Source: Paramecium octaurelia (Eukaryota; Ciliophora; Oligohymenophorea; Peniculida; Parameciidae). From it: 64,000 nt of DNA. The DNA lies in contig CAJJDP010000014.1 in NCBI GenBank assembly GCA_905182995.1, positions 318,856 to 382,855 on the forward strand. Reading direction: 5' to 3'. Positions 1-13,050 of this stretch are shown one piece after another; position 1 is the stretch's first letter; every line of letters begins with the position of its first letter. The translations under genes were made by a program, and so were the position numbers. The notes under the pieces are model-generated. The model was not told where the DNA came from. It did no database searches and saw only the letters and a list, made by a program, of their open reading frames with translations.

Positions 1-752
<752 letters not shown>

Positions 753-838
753 TTATCATATTTAATTTGTAATTTTTATTTGCATAAAATAAATTATTTT
801 TTTCTATGATTTCTTAATTTACTAAACCAAAAAGAAAA

Positions 839-2378
839 ATGGAGCATCCTGATTATGCACCATATCCATTAAGGAGACCAGGCCCAGGTTAGGATGACAG
901 AAAGAGCGATATCCCATTAGATTATAATTTAAAGGAATTTAATTTTGCAAGCAAAACTTTAACCAAAAAAATTGTTTGGAATGATTTAAGGGCAATAGCA
1001 TTAAGTGATTCGTTGGATAAAGGAGCCATATTTGTGGAAACTAATGAAGGATCGGTGGTTGTGAAAGGGTACCCCAATATTGCTTAAGGATACTTTTTTT
1101 CATAATTAGCAATTGTGTTAGGAATCCCAGTTCCAAATAAGAGAATTGTTAGATGGGACTCAAGTGAATTCAAAGTTCTAACTAAGGAATTATAAAGAGC
1201 AACGTTTATGATAAAATAATTGCATTAAAAAATAACAAATAGACTTGAGAATCCTTATTTAGAGATCTAAGAGTATTTGCCTGGAATAACACTATCTTAT
1301 ATGGGAAAGGCAAGGGCTGGAAAAATATTCAACTTCTATGATCCACAAAGCAGACATCGATTAATCAAAGTTGGATTTCTTATGGGTTTAGATATTTTCA
1401 TAAATAATCCAAGTAGATTCCCTTTAGAGATCTGGAAAAATAGTGGAAATTCAGAACATATGATTGCCAGAACAGAACCTAAATACACTGACACAACAAA
1501 GGATTTGCATGATATTGATAATCTATCTTTTGATTATGAATATATTTATGGGTTGGATAGTTATTCTTTTGAGAGACCACCCAGTTACTATACAAATGTT
1601 GAAGAGTTTTTAAATAAAGTATTTTTAGAAATGAAATCAATCATGCAAGCCTAATTGGATCCTCTTTATGAGACAAAAGATTAGAAGTATTTAAATAAAT
1701 TTATTGTTTTTTCTATTTAGAATTGAATGTTTAAATGAATTCAAATAACTTGTTTACGATCATACACTATACGAAATTAAGGAGATGTCTTTGCTCTAAG
1801 TCCTTCTCGGCATAGTGTTGACTATTGATAACATAGTTGACATGGGACCTGTACGTTTGAGAACTCTCTGGGAATCAGTGACAGTTGAAACCGACTGGAA
1901 TAATGCCTGGATGAAGAATCTATAAGGAATCAATATGGATTTTCTGGAATCTATGATTTCTATCTTTTAAAAGTTTTGTACAATCTATGAGGATGTTGTT
2001 AAATATAGTAAAGACATTACTCTAAATCAATATTCATTTGACGAATAAAAATATCTTGAAATTATAATGATGAATCCAAAAATAAAGGAAAGAATTGAAA
2101 AAGAGAGAGAAAATGATCTAATGAACTCTTAAAAACTAGATTAATCAGAGGTTGTAGATGAAGATGAAGGTGAAGTCTTAGAGCGTAATTTAAATGACGC
2201 AGAATTGGACAGAAAAATTGAGGAGATGTTTATGATTGATCCTAAAGACATTCCTAAGGGAGAGAACAAAAATCAAAAATAAAAGAAGCCATTAACTCCA
2301 TAAGAATAACAACAATAAGAACTAGAAAAGAAAAAATATGGAGGTATTTTGGCCAAAAAATTATATGAAAATGAATGA
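839..2378 (+). CDS. Actin-fragmin kinase-like protein
   Basis: 501 residues after removing intron 1687-1720 (34 nt). Residues about 45-330 resemble the catalytic domain of Physarum actin-fragmin kinase, an atypical kinase that phosphorylates actin: GSVVVKGYPNIAQ (ATP-site lysine region), then LGIPVPNKRIVRW, QEYLPGITL, and the catalytic-loop-like LDIFINNPSRFPLEIW near residue 183. The C-terminal 130 residues are charged, with an acidic patch and a Gln/Lys-rich tail, and look disordered. The ATG sits in an A-rich context 86 bp after the upstream kinase stop, on the same strand. The fold call rests on motif order and spacing that I recognise; substrate is inference. It could act on another target than actin. 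Confidence 0.65.
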
Positions 2379-2402
2379 TTTCTTTATGAATAAATATTAT
2401 GC

Positions 2403-4533
2403 TCAATCTGAAAAGTCAACCTGCGATTCTAATCTATTTCTGATCCAGTCTTCCCATTCATTGAATGGTTTACCTGATGCCTTACATTCTTAATAGTAAT
2501 TTGTAGTATCGATATAGACTATGTCATCAAAATAATCTGAATTCAATTTTACACATTAGCATAACTATAAATATTTATTAATCTTACTAAATCAAAGAAC
2601 TCTCTATACGGATCTCTCTTGTTTGTAGGTTTTCCCCCTCCAATTCCTGTTTAGATCATACTTTGCCTAAGTCCTCTATCAATTTGAGTTGTAATCTTAA
2701 TTTAATCCTATTTCATATTTAAGAAGTAAGCTTCATTTGCCTAATAAATTTCTTTGTACATTTAATGAGGAGCACTAATTAACTTTGATTAATTTTGTTA
2801 TTATTGTACTCCTTGTTAGTTTTATTATTATTAAGATTATTAAGGTTATTATGATTATTGAGTTTACTAAGTTGTTTAAGTTTATTACAGTTGCGAAGCT
2901 TGCTAATTAGGTGCTTCTTAAGTCTACTAACTTCCACCATTTGCTCCTATAGATAAAAGAGGTAATTTGAATTGTTTTTTTGCTTAAGGAGCTTTCACTT
3001 TTTATTCATAAAAATAGGTTTCATAATCATCATCTACAATAGAGCCAATATCAATTTCATTTCTAATTGTAATTGGTTATGGTTCCTATTATAATACTTT
3101 CAATTAAGCATCCTCTTATTTTTGAAGGTCAATTTTAGGAACTTAAGGCTGTGGCAATTAGATTCTAGGGGATGTTAAATTGATTTAACTTTATTTAAAT
3201 TTATCTTGCAATTTAGCTGCTCTTAATTCTTAAGATTCTTAAACTGCTTTTGAAATTACATTCCTTGGAGTAACATTGGCTTAACCTCTTGGGGTCACCA
3301 ATTATCTAGGAGTGGCTAATTTCTAAAGCTTTTCTTCTAATTTTTGTATATCATATTATTGATTTTGATTTTGATTTTAAACAAATTCAGTGGGAATAAC
3401 AGTATTTTTCTTTGAATGCATAGCTGATTATTCTAAATTTTCAGGTGCCTCCTTTATCTCTTCAATATCGTTGAACTGAGATGGATGGGGTTATCTATAG
3501 GATAATTCAGGCAAATCACATTTAAGATTGCTATTGATTGCATTACTAACCATTGAATTGTTGTTATTAAAGGAAGCAGTCTGTTAATTTTATTACTAGA
3601 ATGTTGATGTTGAAATTGAGTTTCTTTATACCATTGAACCATGAATATCACTCTCAAATTTATATCCAGAAGCATTTTATAAATCATATATTTATTTGTT
3701 AAGTTAACCAATCTTCAGGTCAGCAATCTAAGATTTCTATTCATAGTCCATAATAATTTGATTTAACTTAGATATTTCTTATTCTGAAGCCTTAATTTTG
3801 GAGTCGTTCTTCATCTTTTCCATTCTTAGCACTGCTAATTCATTCAAGGCATCCTCTAATTCTGTCATTTGCTTGTCGTATAGACTTTTATAATAATCAA
3901 TTTTTTCTTTTTGCTTAATATTCTCAGTCTTTTAAATGGATATCTATTACTTTAGGTCTTCAATAATTTTATTATCATTCTATTCTACATTTTTAAACTA
4001 ATTAGATTAGTGCACTTACTTTCTATTCACTTAAACGATGTTTTTAGTTTTAAGTCAAAATTGCTAATTCATTTGCAAAATCTTGCACACTCTATTCTAA
4101 TTTCTAAATTTCCGAGAGTTGTTCTTTAACTTTTTATGCTTCTTCTTTATACATTTTCTTAGAGAATATAAGGATTTGTTACTTGATATTCCTTTGAGTT
4201 TTTGGATTCAAAGTTAATTTTCTCTTACAATTGATTGATTTATTCTTCATGTTAAGCCATATCCTCTTCCCTTTCAAAATTACTTTATTATGCTTTATCT
4301 AAAATAAACATGCACAACTCAATTAGGTTTTTTATGGTTTACTCATTTTTTGTTATCTACTCAAGGGAAACAAAAAATTCCGCTAATCATAATCTTAGTT
4401 CTATACATTAGTAATCATCACTTTAACCACAAATTCTAGCTCTTTTTTCTACATAAGGTTCATTATATTCAATCAACAAATTTTGGAGAGTCTCAATAAC
4501 AAATTGGTCATTCAAATTCTCTGCGTCAGTCAT
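2403..4533 (-). CDS. Coiled-coil, Gln-rich protein, unknown function
   Basis: 678 residues after removing introns 4383-4406, 4158-4182, 3998-4019 and 2565-2587. I do not recognise a family. The N-terminal 90 residues are helical and soluble-looking; residues about 90-290 are strongly coiled-coil (Lys/Glu/Gln heptads). The middle has Asn/Ser/Gln stretches, TPR-like spacing is absent, and there are several SP/TP sites (for example TPRQLVTPR and TSPRIQLP). Near the C-terminus is a long poly-Gln-rich run encoded by TAA/TAG, then a conserved-looking end with KRDPYREFFDLLCQCVKLN and PFNEWEDWIRNRL. The first and last introns carry in-frame TGA, supporting their removal. A scaffold or cytoskeletal role is possible but is only inference from composition. 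Confidence 0.75.
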
Positions 4534-5023
4534 ATGTGTATATAGAATATATAAATATTTATAATAATTGTATAAGAAACATTTATTCAAAGAATTGAAT
4601 AACAGTTACACAGTTCAATTTGTGAACTGATTTTAAATAGTAATGAAGATTGATTTCATAGTGGTTTTATCTTAATTGAATAGACAATAGATGTCATTTT
4701 ATTTTATATACTTGCTCAACTTATTATTAAATTTCCAATGAACACTAATAATATATTTTTAGATTGTAAATCGCTGTAGTTTGTGTTATTTTGAAATTAT
4801 TCTCAAAATCTATAAGTATATACAGTGTAATGTTCCCAAAATTTATTGGAATAAGTTATTAGTTGGTTAAATTAATTTTATCAATAAAATTTAGTAAAGA
4901 TTATAAATAATTGAAAAGATCTCTAATTATTCGAATAATTGAATTAAAATTATTATGATTGCAAATGATGACGATATCTATGACATATTCACAAAAATAA
5001 AAATATTTTATTTAACTTAAAAA
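4534..5023. other. Intergenic, divergent promoter region
   Basis: Spacer of about 490 bp between two divergently transcribed genes (the coiled-coil gene to the left, the atypical kinase to the right). It is AT-rich with no RNA gene that I can recognise. The only coding-like part is the in-frame ATG at 4955-4957, which could lengthen the kinase by 23 residues. Confidence 0.5.
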
Positions 5024-6120
5024 ATGAATCAAGTTTCATTAAGTTTTATCGAGAAAAACTATAGGGTTGTAGAATAAATAAATCACAAAGTGTTTTTAGT
5101 GTGTTCCAAATCTAATAATTAAAAGTTTGTAAAGAAAATTTATAACTTTTCCCATGAACTTTATAATGTAAATATATAAATGGATTAAGATTTTAACAAT
5201 TATTAAGAGAGAAAAGTTTCATAATTGCATAAAACAACATATAATTGAATACCATTAGGATAAATAGCAAATTATTGTATTGGAAGAGTATAATTAACAA
5301 GGGAATTTGTATGATTTCATTAAAAACAACCAGAACTTTACATGCAACTAGATTATAAATTGCTTACTTGATATTATAAAAGGATTATAATAATTATCCT
5401 AACATTAATATATGCATAGAGACATTAAACCTTAAAATATTGTATTTGATGGAACAAAGTTTAAACTTATAGATTTCGAAACCTGCAAATATTATGGCTA
5501 AGATTCCTACAAATATCAGTCTCGAATAGGGTAAACGAAATAATTGATTTAGAACTTTAACTTGTATGGCTCCTGAAGCTTAACTTGACTTTGCTTATTC
5601 ATCCAAATGCGATGTTTGGAGCGTTGGATGCGTGCTTTATTATATATTATATAAATCTTTTCCTTTATAAAATTATGATTCATTATCACTTCTAATATTT
5701 TATTAGAACAATCATTAATTAGAATTTCCATCTTAAGTAATAAATAAGGAATTATATGATTTGATGTAACAAATGCTTAAAACCAGGGAAATTGATAGAA
5801 TTAGTCTTAATGCTCTATTTTTTTTGTTGAAGATGATTAAAAGCAGTATGACATTCAATATCAGTAATCTTGAAGAAAATCTTGCCTCTTTGATTTAGAG
5901 GATATAGTTTATCTTTTACTCTGAAAAAAGTTATGACATTTGCAAAAAAATATACACTTGTTTTAAGACACTTCTTATTTACTAGGTAAATACAGAAACC
6001 TAGAATGATTAAAAAAGAGAAAAGTTGAAACGAGCTACTTTAGAAATTATAAGAGAATTCGAAAACGAACAAATTTATTTAGATTTGATTAGATAGATTT
6101 AATAATAAATCTAGGACTGA
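5024..6120 (+). CDS. Atypical Ser/Thr protein kinase with DFE motif
   Basis: 350 residues after removing introns 5168-5189 and 5531-5552. Kinase landmarks: the beta-3 lysine in KFVKKIYNF, hinge IIVLEEYNQQGNLYDFI, catalytic loop YMHRDIKPQN, and CDVWSVGCVLYYILY in the C-lobe. Odd points: there is no clear glycine-rich loop before the lysine, and the magnesium motif is LIDFETCKYY, that is DFE rather than DFG. The activation segment GTLTCMAPEA is intact in outline. Residues about 250-350 are a charged helical tail. An in-frame ATG at 4955 could add 23 residues; I chose 5024 for its A-rich leader and because the kinase fold starts just after it. Likely active or weakly active kinase; substrate unknown. 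Confidence 0.8.
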
Positions 6121-6339
6121 ATATATTATAATTAAACCAATATTTTTCTTATTAACAGAAATTAATCATATTTTAATATTTAAAAATTTGCGATTAACCC
6201 GTTTTTTTAAATTAATGAGATTATAATAAAGAGTAGGAAATTCGTTTATGTTAAACATTTGATTTGAATAAACAAATTATTTACTTCCAAAGTAGAATAG
6301 TTTAAAAGAATTTATATTTATATATAGATTATAAAAAAA

Positions 6340-7305
6340 TCAAGGATTATTTAATTTTTATATTTTCTTGTGTTTTATAATTACTAATCCATCTAGGTCT
6401 GTAGAATTAAATTCTAAGAATTCAAAATTCTTGTTTTCATTATTGGCTTCATTTTGACTTGTCGATTTGTCACATTTATTCAGATCTCTTGTTAATGTCT
6501 CAATGACAGAATCAATTAATAGGATATCCCTTTCTTCTTTTGGTACTCTACCTAATCTCTATCTGTTTTCCTCTTATTTTAACAAGTTGTAAAATCGATT
6601 TTTTATTGTATTTTCTGTTCTCCTAAATTTAAAAACTTAAGCTGATATATCCGCCCATCGTTTACCCCTTTTCTTTACTTCCTAAAATAATTTTAATTCT
6701 TCTTCCTTATACCATGGTACACTTTTATTTTATTTTAAATTTTCATACTTTAGTATTTTGGGGTCAAGCTTATTTACCCATCTGTCTCGACATTATTTTC
6801 CTAATCGCACATATGGAGTTTAGCAGATTTTCATTAATTCTATTGCGATTTCACACCATTTATTAGGATGTAATTATTACAATTACACAAGCACTTAATC
6901 TTCTTAAGGAGTCCAGTTAACTTTTTTGCGTTTCTCATTTAGCCACCGATTCCTGCATGCTTTCCAATTATGAAATTTGAATATTCTAGAGATTTAATCC
7001 CATTACAATGTTGACTATATTTATAAGAAACTTTATATTACCAAATCTAAAGGCCTTGTTCGAGTTTATAAACAAGTTCCAAAGACTATTATTTTTAAAT
7101 ATTAATCCTGAGCCTCAGTCCAAATTCCTTTATTTTAAATTAATTCAGCTTCCACTCTGTTCAAAATGGTCTCAATTTATTATTAGTCCGGAATGCCATA
7201 TATAAAAGGAAAGGAATTCGATATTAATGCTTAAGCATATATCATGTCAATGTTTTGGAATAGATCATAAATAGCTTTTCTATCAATAGACGTTTTTTTA
7301 ATCAT
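6340..7305 (-). CDS. Three-repeat MYB (R1R2R3) transcription factor
   Basis: 312 residues after removing intron 7015-7041 (27 nt, in frame, without TGA). Three consecutive MYB/SANT helix-turn-helix repeats are visible: R1 begins GIWTEAQDQYLK and ends NWKACRNRWLNEKRKK; R2 begins VNWTPQEDQVLV and ends GKQCRDRWVNKLDPKI; R3 begins VPWYKEEELKLF and ends TENTIKNRFYNLLKQ. The tryptophan spacing fits MYB, and the R2-R3 pair carries the usual DNA-reading residues near CRDRW and IKNRF. The last 70 residues are acidic/polar with no known domain. Three-repeat MYBs of animals and plants control G2/M genes; that role here is inference. The start at 7305 is the first ATG in frame; the next in-frame ATG is at 7245. 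Confidence 0.88.
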
Positions 7306-7696
7306 CTTAATATTTATTTAATGCAAAGGATTCTTTGTGTGATTATATATATAATGAAAGTATTAATTAAATTTGAGTCGACCTTTTAAATGGAACACAA
7401 AGTAAAGAATGGTATTTGTAAAGAGAAGTTACTGTTATGGAAATACAAAATTAATAGAAAATAAATAGTGTTTCTTATTATAAATTACGAATTATTTAGA
7501 TCAAACTTTTTTATAAATCTTGAGATTCTTAATTTTAATTTATTTGTATATTTTAGTAAGAACACATTGTTTATTAAACTTCTAAAAAGTTTTTAAGAAA
7601 GTGAAATGTTACAACCTATTGCCATTATTATTTTAATGAGTGGATATATGAATTACATCAGAAGTAGCAATTATAATTAAATAGTATAACAAATAA
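7306..7696. other. Intergenic region, nothing recognised
   Basis: About 390 bp between two minus-strand genes, the MYB gene start and the TTLL gene end. It should hold the TTLL 3' end and the MYB promoter. I see AT-rich sequence with no open frame that looks like protein and no RNA fold that I can name. Confidence 0.5.
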
Positions 7697-9521
7697 TCAT
7701 TTTTTCTTTTTAATTTTTCTATCATTTAATGAACCCAACAACATCCACATATTTTCATCATTAGAGTAGCCAACTACCGGATAGTCAGAGTGCTACTCCT
7801 CCTTAATTTAAGGCAATTAAACTTATATGAGATATTAATTATACAAATTTATGGAAGTGATTATTTGTGAGAATTTGGAGGTGGGAATAAAACATCAAGA
7901 GTTAGTTTAAATGCATCATCAAGCATTCTAGGAATATACATTTTTAACAATGGACTTGATTCTTCTATACATGGGTTTGTATTGACTTCTATTAACCAGA
8001 CTTCTTAATCAGCATCTAAGATAAAATCAAATCCAAATATTTCAAAACAGTATTTTCTATCTTCAAAGTTTATTTTATTCTTTACTGAATTAAAAACCAT
8101 CCAAATTCTTTCCTTCATTTTATTAATTAACTAGATAATATATCTAAAAATACATCTTAAACGTTGCAATTAATCTTTTGTGATTGCAAATAATCCTAAT
8201 AGTTTTTAAAAGATAACTGATTTCCATCTTCAAATTACCCATAGTTTTGAGAATACTTTTAGATAGCATTATTTGTTAAATGGACAAATGTATTTTCAAT
8301 ATTGTATGTGAAATCTTCAGAGGATGTTCGTATATACCCTTCTTAAAAGAAGTAAGCATCTAATTCATGAGTTATCAAACCCCAAACTCTGATATCAAAC
8401 TTTCTCTTATTAATTAATGCAGGTCTTTCAATATACTTTTGAATAACAAAGGAATGAGATTTAATTATACATTGTCCGGATGACTATTACTTGATTTATT
8501 AATTCGGTTCTTTTTTTGTGATTTAGGCACTCTGAACCTATTTTGGAGTATCGTCTTCTCCTGATGATTCTTCTTTTTAATTTAATGCCTTCTCCTTTAA
8601 ACCTTCTTGAAAGTCAGATACCAATTTGACTAAAGTCTCTAGATTGTCAAAAATTTAGATTCCTCTTCCTCTATTTAAAAATGTCGGCTTCAATAGCCAC
8701 ATATAGGTAGATTCCTCTGATAAGAAAGTATTGTTTAATTAGATTTTAGTGAATTGAGACATCAGTTCTCCTCGATAGGCACAACAAAAATTTCCTCTCA
8801 ATCTCCTTTTAACATCTAACATTTATTTAGATGAAGGTTTTTTTGGAGCAAATTACTCATAGGTTTTCAGGAACTATGTTATATTGTAATCGCAATTTTC
8901 ATCACTAAAATCAATCACAAATGTTAATGGAGTATAATCAAAAACATTCAATTTATGTTTCTATCGTTATTATTAAGTATTACTTCACAATATTGAGACA
9001 AATTTTTAATCAGATAAGATTTGTTAGATATTTCTTTGTGATGTTCAAAATGATTGACAAGTTACTTATAATTTTAACTTACTATTAGTCTTTCATATCT
9101 GTAACCTCTTTCACTTTGTTGCCATTTAAAATTTACAAGCATTGAACTTGAGTCATTTGTCTCTTTCCATTACAATCTTTTTGACATAATTCGTTTCACT
9201 AATGCTTCATTGTTACCCCAGCCAATATAATACTATTTTATTAAAAACAATTACTTTTAAAAATAAATCTTAAGAAGCAGGCTTAAATTGACTTCTTTTT
9301 TTTGTAAAGCTAATAGATTTAAGATTTAGTTTTCTTGATAAAATAGGGAGCTGCTCAGAATTCTGAGACAATTTTTCCTTGGTTCTGCTTTTCTTATGCT
9401 GTTATTAATATTTAGTAAATTAAGGCTTTATTTGAGGACTTTGTGATTTGCACTTAGTTTCTGTTTTGTTTCTTGATCTTCTGCTCTCTAAATTAATTGT
9501 TGATTCCCCAGACAAATTCAT
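7697..9521 (-). CDS. Tubulin tyrosine ligase-like (TTLL) glutamylase/glycylase
   Basis: 577 residues after removing introns 9233-9254, 8961-8983, 8131-8153 and 7822-7844. The TTL ATP-grasp fold is clear: KPTFLNRGRGIQIFDN, SFVIQKYIERPALI, KFDIRVWGLI near residue 360, VHLTNNAIQKYSQ, and the metal-binding end EIFGFDFILDADQEVWLIEV followed by NTNPC near residue 475. These enzymes add glutamate or glycine chains to tubulin in cilia and basal bodies. An acidic/polar insert of about 45 residues sits before the SFVIQKY strand. The N-terminal 100 residues are basic and Ser/Lys-rich, typical of microtubule-targeting tails. Which amino acid it adds cannot be told here. The C-terminal exon ends in a lysine run. 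Confidence 0.92.
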
Positions 9522-9683
9522 TATTAATATATTATTGAAATACATATTAAAATTATAATTCATTTTTATTAAAGTTGGTTATTATATTCTGATGAAAGAG
9601 GAGAACAAATAAAGAAAGCATTTATTATGTAAAAATATATTTTCAATTGATATCACTCTGTTATCTTTAACTTCTCCAAACCT

Positions 9684-11130
9684 TCAAGTTTTTAGATGTT
9701 TTTAATGATAATTTCTCTAATGATAATTAAATAGATAATAATACTTTTTCAAACTTTCGTTTTTTTAAATGGATTTAATTGTTTTACTAAAACCATCATG
9801 TTATCTTCCCAGTAGTTTATTTTGTAATCCGATACTTTGATTATACAAGGAATCTACATTAAATTCATACATAGAATTCAAAGAATCATCTATTGTTTAT
9901 GAAGATTTTTGGGATAATTTATCTTTAATATTTAAATAGGTTTGTTTATTGACTTTTTGAACATTTTTATGGGAATGATGGTTTGGAACAATCCCTGCAG
10001 ATATGAGCAAAGATTTCCTTATTTTAGATTAGATTTATTTATCATGAAATGGATCTTCTACTTAATAATCAGTAATATATTTGATGAGTTCTAAGTCATT
10101 ATTTATGTATTGGTTATTTAAATACTTTTATTTAACAAACGGAACGATAGATTTTACATTTCTAAGATTATGCAAAGATTAAGATTATTTATGCACTACA
10201 TTTTTGTATTGAGAATTAAAAAATATCTTCTTCTTGGCCTTTTCATTTGAAATACAATTCTTGGTTTATAGATCTTCAATGTACTATTAAGCTTTTTAAT
10301 CAATTTGGAACTTGATAGTGGAGGTTTGAGGAGGGGGCTCATATTTATTTTTGGTTTCATTTTCATATGATGCAGTTTTAAGAATTTGGTATGGGTTTTA
10401 GTGTTGAATAAGTTTGATTTAATATCCATTAACTTAATTTTTAATAATTACTGGAGTTGATCGTTTTTCCATAAATCTTCTTTCTATTAATTTAATGTAC
10501 TCATCACTTATATCGTACATTTATTTGATGACTCCCACATTTTTTAGTTCCCTACTTCTTTTAATAATATCTTCTTCTTCTTTCATTTTAATTTTGTGCT
10601 CTATTAAATTCCTCAAAACAGCAAATCGTGATTGAATTCTAAATTATTTATTTACTTCCTCAGTTTTGTCTTTCAGTAATTTTAAGAATCCAGTTTATTG
10701 GTTATTTTGGTTGAATTAATTCTTGCAATTTTCTACTCTGAATAGTCTAATTTTTTTAGGAGAAGTAGGTCTCTATCTGTCCAACAACTCTGATTGATTT
10801 TTACGAGCCAAGAACTCACAAGCTGTTATTTCCCCTTCAATGAATTTCTCAAAATTATCTCTTACTGAAGGACTATCGTACAAATTATTTCCACAATACA
10901 AAGGAGCTTCTTTTAGAAATACTGGATCTAAATGTTTATTTTTCTTCTTTTAACGAACAAGTCCTTCCCCTAAAAAATTACCAAACATATTATTCCAATT
11001 TTTCAGTCTTTTATCTTGTTGTTTAAGTTCCTCAGGCTCAGTCTTCAAATCGCTAAACTATAATTTATCAGATTTATACACAAACAGTAGTTTCAGTTGG
11101 CTCTCTTCTTTTTTATGCTAATCTTTTCAT
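9684..11130 (-). CDS. Basic protein, unknown function
   Basis: 474 residues after removing intron 11058-11079. No family recognised. It is rich in Lys, Asn, Ser and Tyr with scattered helical stretches, for example RDNFEKFIEGEITACEFLA and a Lys/Glu helix around AVLRNLIEHKIKMKEEED, then a long polar C-terminal half. The 5' end is uncertain: ATG 11130 is a simple start, but the same frame stays open upstream to ATG 11370 and would add 80 residues with a hydrophobic segment. Another frame upstream (about 11215-11125) also looks protein-like but hits a TGA that no GT-AG intron removes. Function unknown; composition is like many ciliate cytoskeletal or basal-body proteins, which is weak evidence. 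Confidence 0.65.
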
Positions 11131-11866
11131 TAATTTATATGCTATTTAATCAAAGAATCTGGAAAAAATTAATTCATCCAATCCCCACGATATTATTATT
11201 TCCAGCCACCTTTATTTGATGTTAGACCATTAATAATATATGAGCTTGAATTGCAACATAAACTGAAATAAGAATATTATAAATTAGCCAATAATTATCA
11301 ACAAAGCCAATGGAGAAACATTATAACAAAACTTTAGAACTGCTCTTTAGTACGTAAATTTAACAATCATTCACTATTGATGTCTATAGTAGATTTTACA
11401 TGAAAAACACAACAAACTTAATTAAGATGCTACAATAAAAAATGAGAATTATTTCTTAAAATTCTTCAAATTCATTTGGTTAACTTCATTTCTGATAAAT
11501 AACCCTTTCAGATATGTAAGTGAAACACTTTAATAATTTTTATTTCAAGTAGATGAGATTTTGTCAATGAATTTTCGAAAATTAGAAAGTGGCCAATGAT
11601 ATTCAATTGCTTGGGCATCTTCTTATTAAGCTATGTAAAATGACCATCGATTTAAATTTATCTTTAACTTTATTGATCTTGCAGAAGGTGTACATCAATT
11701 TTGTAAAGTAAGCAACCAATATCAGATAGAAATACGTTAAAAATATGAAAATGGGTTTTCAAAATTTTCAATAAATTAGAGCGTTCTCATAATGACGTCG
11801 CAATTAGAATCAAGGTATTTGAACTAAGATTTTAAAAAATATTTGACTATATTAATTAATTTAATT
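11131..11866. other. Long spacer with possible 5' exon of the left gene
   Basis: About 735 bp between divergent genes. The part 11131-11370 may be coding (upstream extension of the minus-strand basic protein, with a hydrophobic stretch). From about 11400 to 11866 I see no convincing gene; a minus-strand frame near 11430-11480 is open but has no recognisable features. Confidence 0.4.
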
Positions 11867-12666
11867 ATGAAAGAAGATATAAAACTACTTTCAGTAGACT
11901 GCAATGAATTCATTTGTTCGATTTGCTATCAGGTTTTCACTAAGCCAATCAAAACATCTTGTGGGTATTGATCTAATTCGAAGTTAGGCATAACTTTTGT
12001 ATTAAATGTATCACGAAATGGGTACAAAAAAAGAAACAATGTCCTTGCTGTAGAAAATGGTGTTCTAATGCCACTGTTTAAGAAAAAGATGAAATTCTGG
12101 ATGAGAAGATAAGTTAATTAAATGTAGTATGCTTAAAATGCAATAAATGGACTGGACTTATGAAGGACTTAAAAACTCATCGCTTCGATCAATGCACAAC
12201 GTATTAGTCAGAAAATCATTCAATTCAATACTAGGTTGTTGAGGACGACCCAAATGATAACTTATCTCATATTAAGAAAGAACTTCTTTCAATAAAAAAC
12301 TAATAGAATTTTAAATAGCTAATGGAATTGGAAGATGAGGATTTTTTATTTGAAAAAATTCCAATTCAATAAAAAACTAAGATAATTAGAAAGACAAGAA
12401 GCCATAAAAATTAGGATTAAGATGTTTAATTCTTACAAGACGATGATATAATTAAGCTAAAACAATCGGAAATTTATATCAGAAAATAAATAAAAAAAAG
12501 GTTTCGAATCTAAAATAGCTTATTAAATGATTTAATCGAAAAGAAATATAAAATAGAAACATACCTCTTCTTTGTAACACTTTTTTATAACCGAAATGAG
12601 TGTTTATTTTAAAAGTTGAGAAATTAAAATGATGATAAATTAAGTGTATATTGTATTTAAAAGTGA
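11867..12666 (+). CDS. RING-finger protein (likely E3 ubiquitin ligase)
   Basis: 258 residues after removing intron 11970-11992. The N-terminus is a C3HC4 RING: CSICYQVF, then CGHNFCIKCITKWV, then CPCCRKW, all eight metal ligands present once the intron is taken out; the intron splits the glycine codon of CGH and contains a TGA. A second Cys/His cluster follows (VCLKCNKWTGLMK, then HRFDQC), like the zinc finger that follows the RING in TRAF-type proteins. The rest is acidic then Lys/Gln-rich with no domain. RING proteins bind E2 enzymes and pass ubiquitin to targets; the target is unknown. The neighbour on the left is divergent and unrelated. Confidence 0.85.
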
Positions 12667-13050
12667 TCTCATTTAATTTAAAAATTCTCTAAGTTAGATC
12701 TGCTAAGTTTTATAATTTTATTTTGAATATTAGTGAAAATTCGAATTATATTCCTTAAGTTACATTAGTTGTCTTTTGAAATTTGAACATAACAGATTAA
12801 ACTTATGTTGACAGATATAATTCTTAATAAAATAGAAAAATGCTTGGAAATTAATTTATTGAGAATAGGGATAAGAGCATAGCAACTGATGAAATTAAAA
12901 ATAATAGGATTACTTATTTTTATATATAGACAATGTTCTATGGATAAGAAATAAAGTTAACAAAATATTCCAAAGATCATTAAATTATTATAAAATTCTT
13001 TAAATATGACTTTTATTAAATCATATAAATATTAATTTGTTCGTTAACTA
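12667..13050. other. Intergenic region, nothing firm
   Basis: About 385 bp between two plus-strand genes. A frame starting with ATG near 12840 stays open into the next gene but in another phase and without known motifs; I do not call it. Confidence 0.45.

Noticed and set aside
2790-2890. ATT/TTA triplet-rich stretch as a microsatellite
   Set aside because: It encodes the poly-Gln part of the coiled-coil gene (TAA/TAG codons on the minus strand), so it is coding low complexity.
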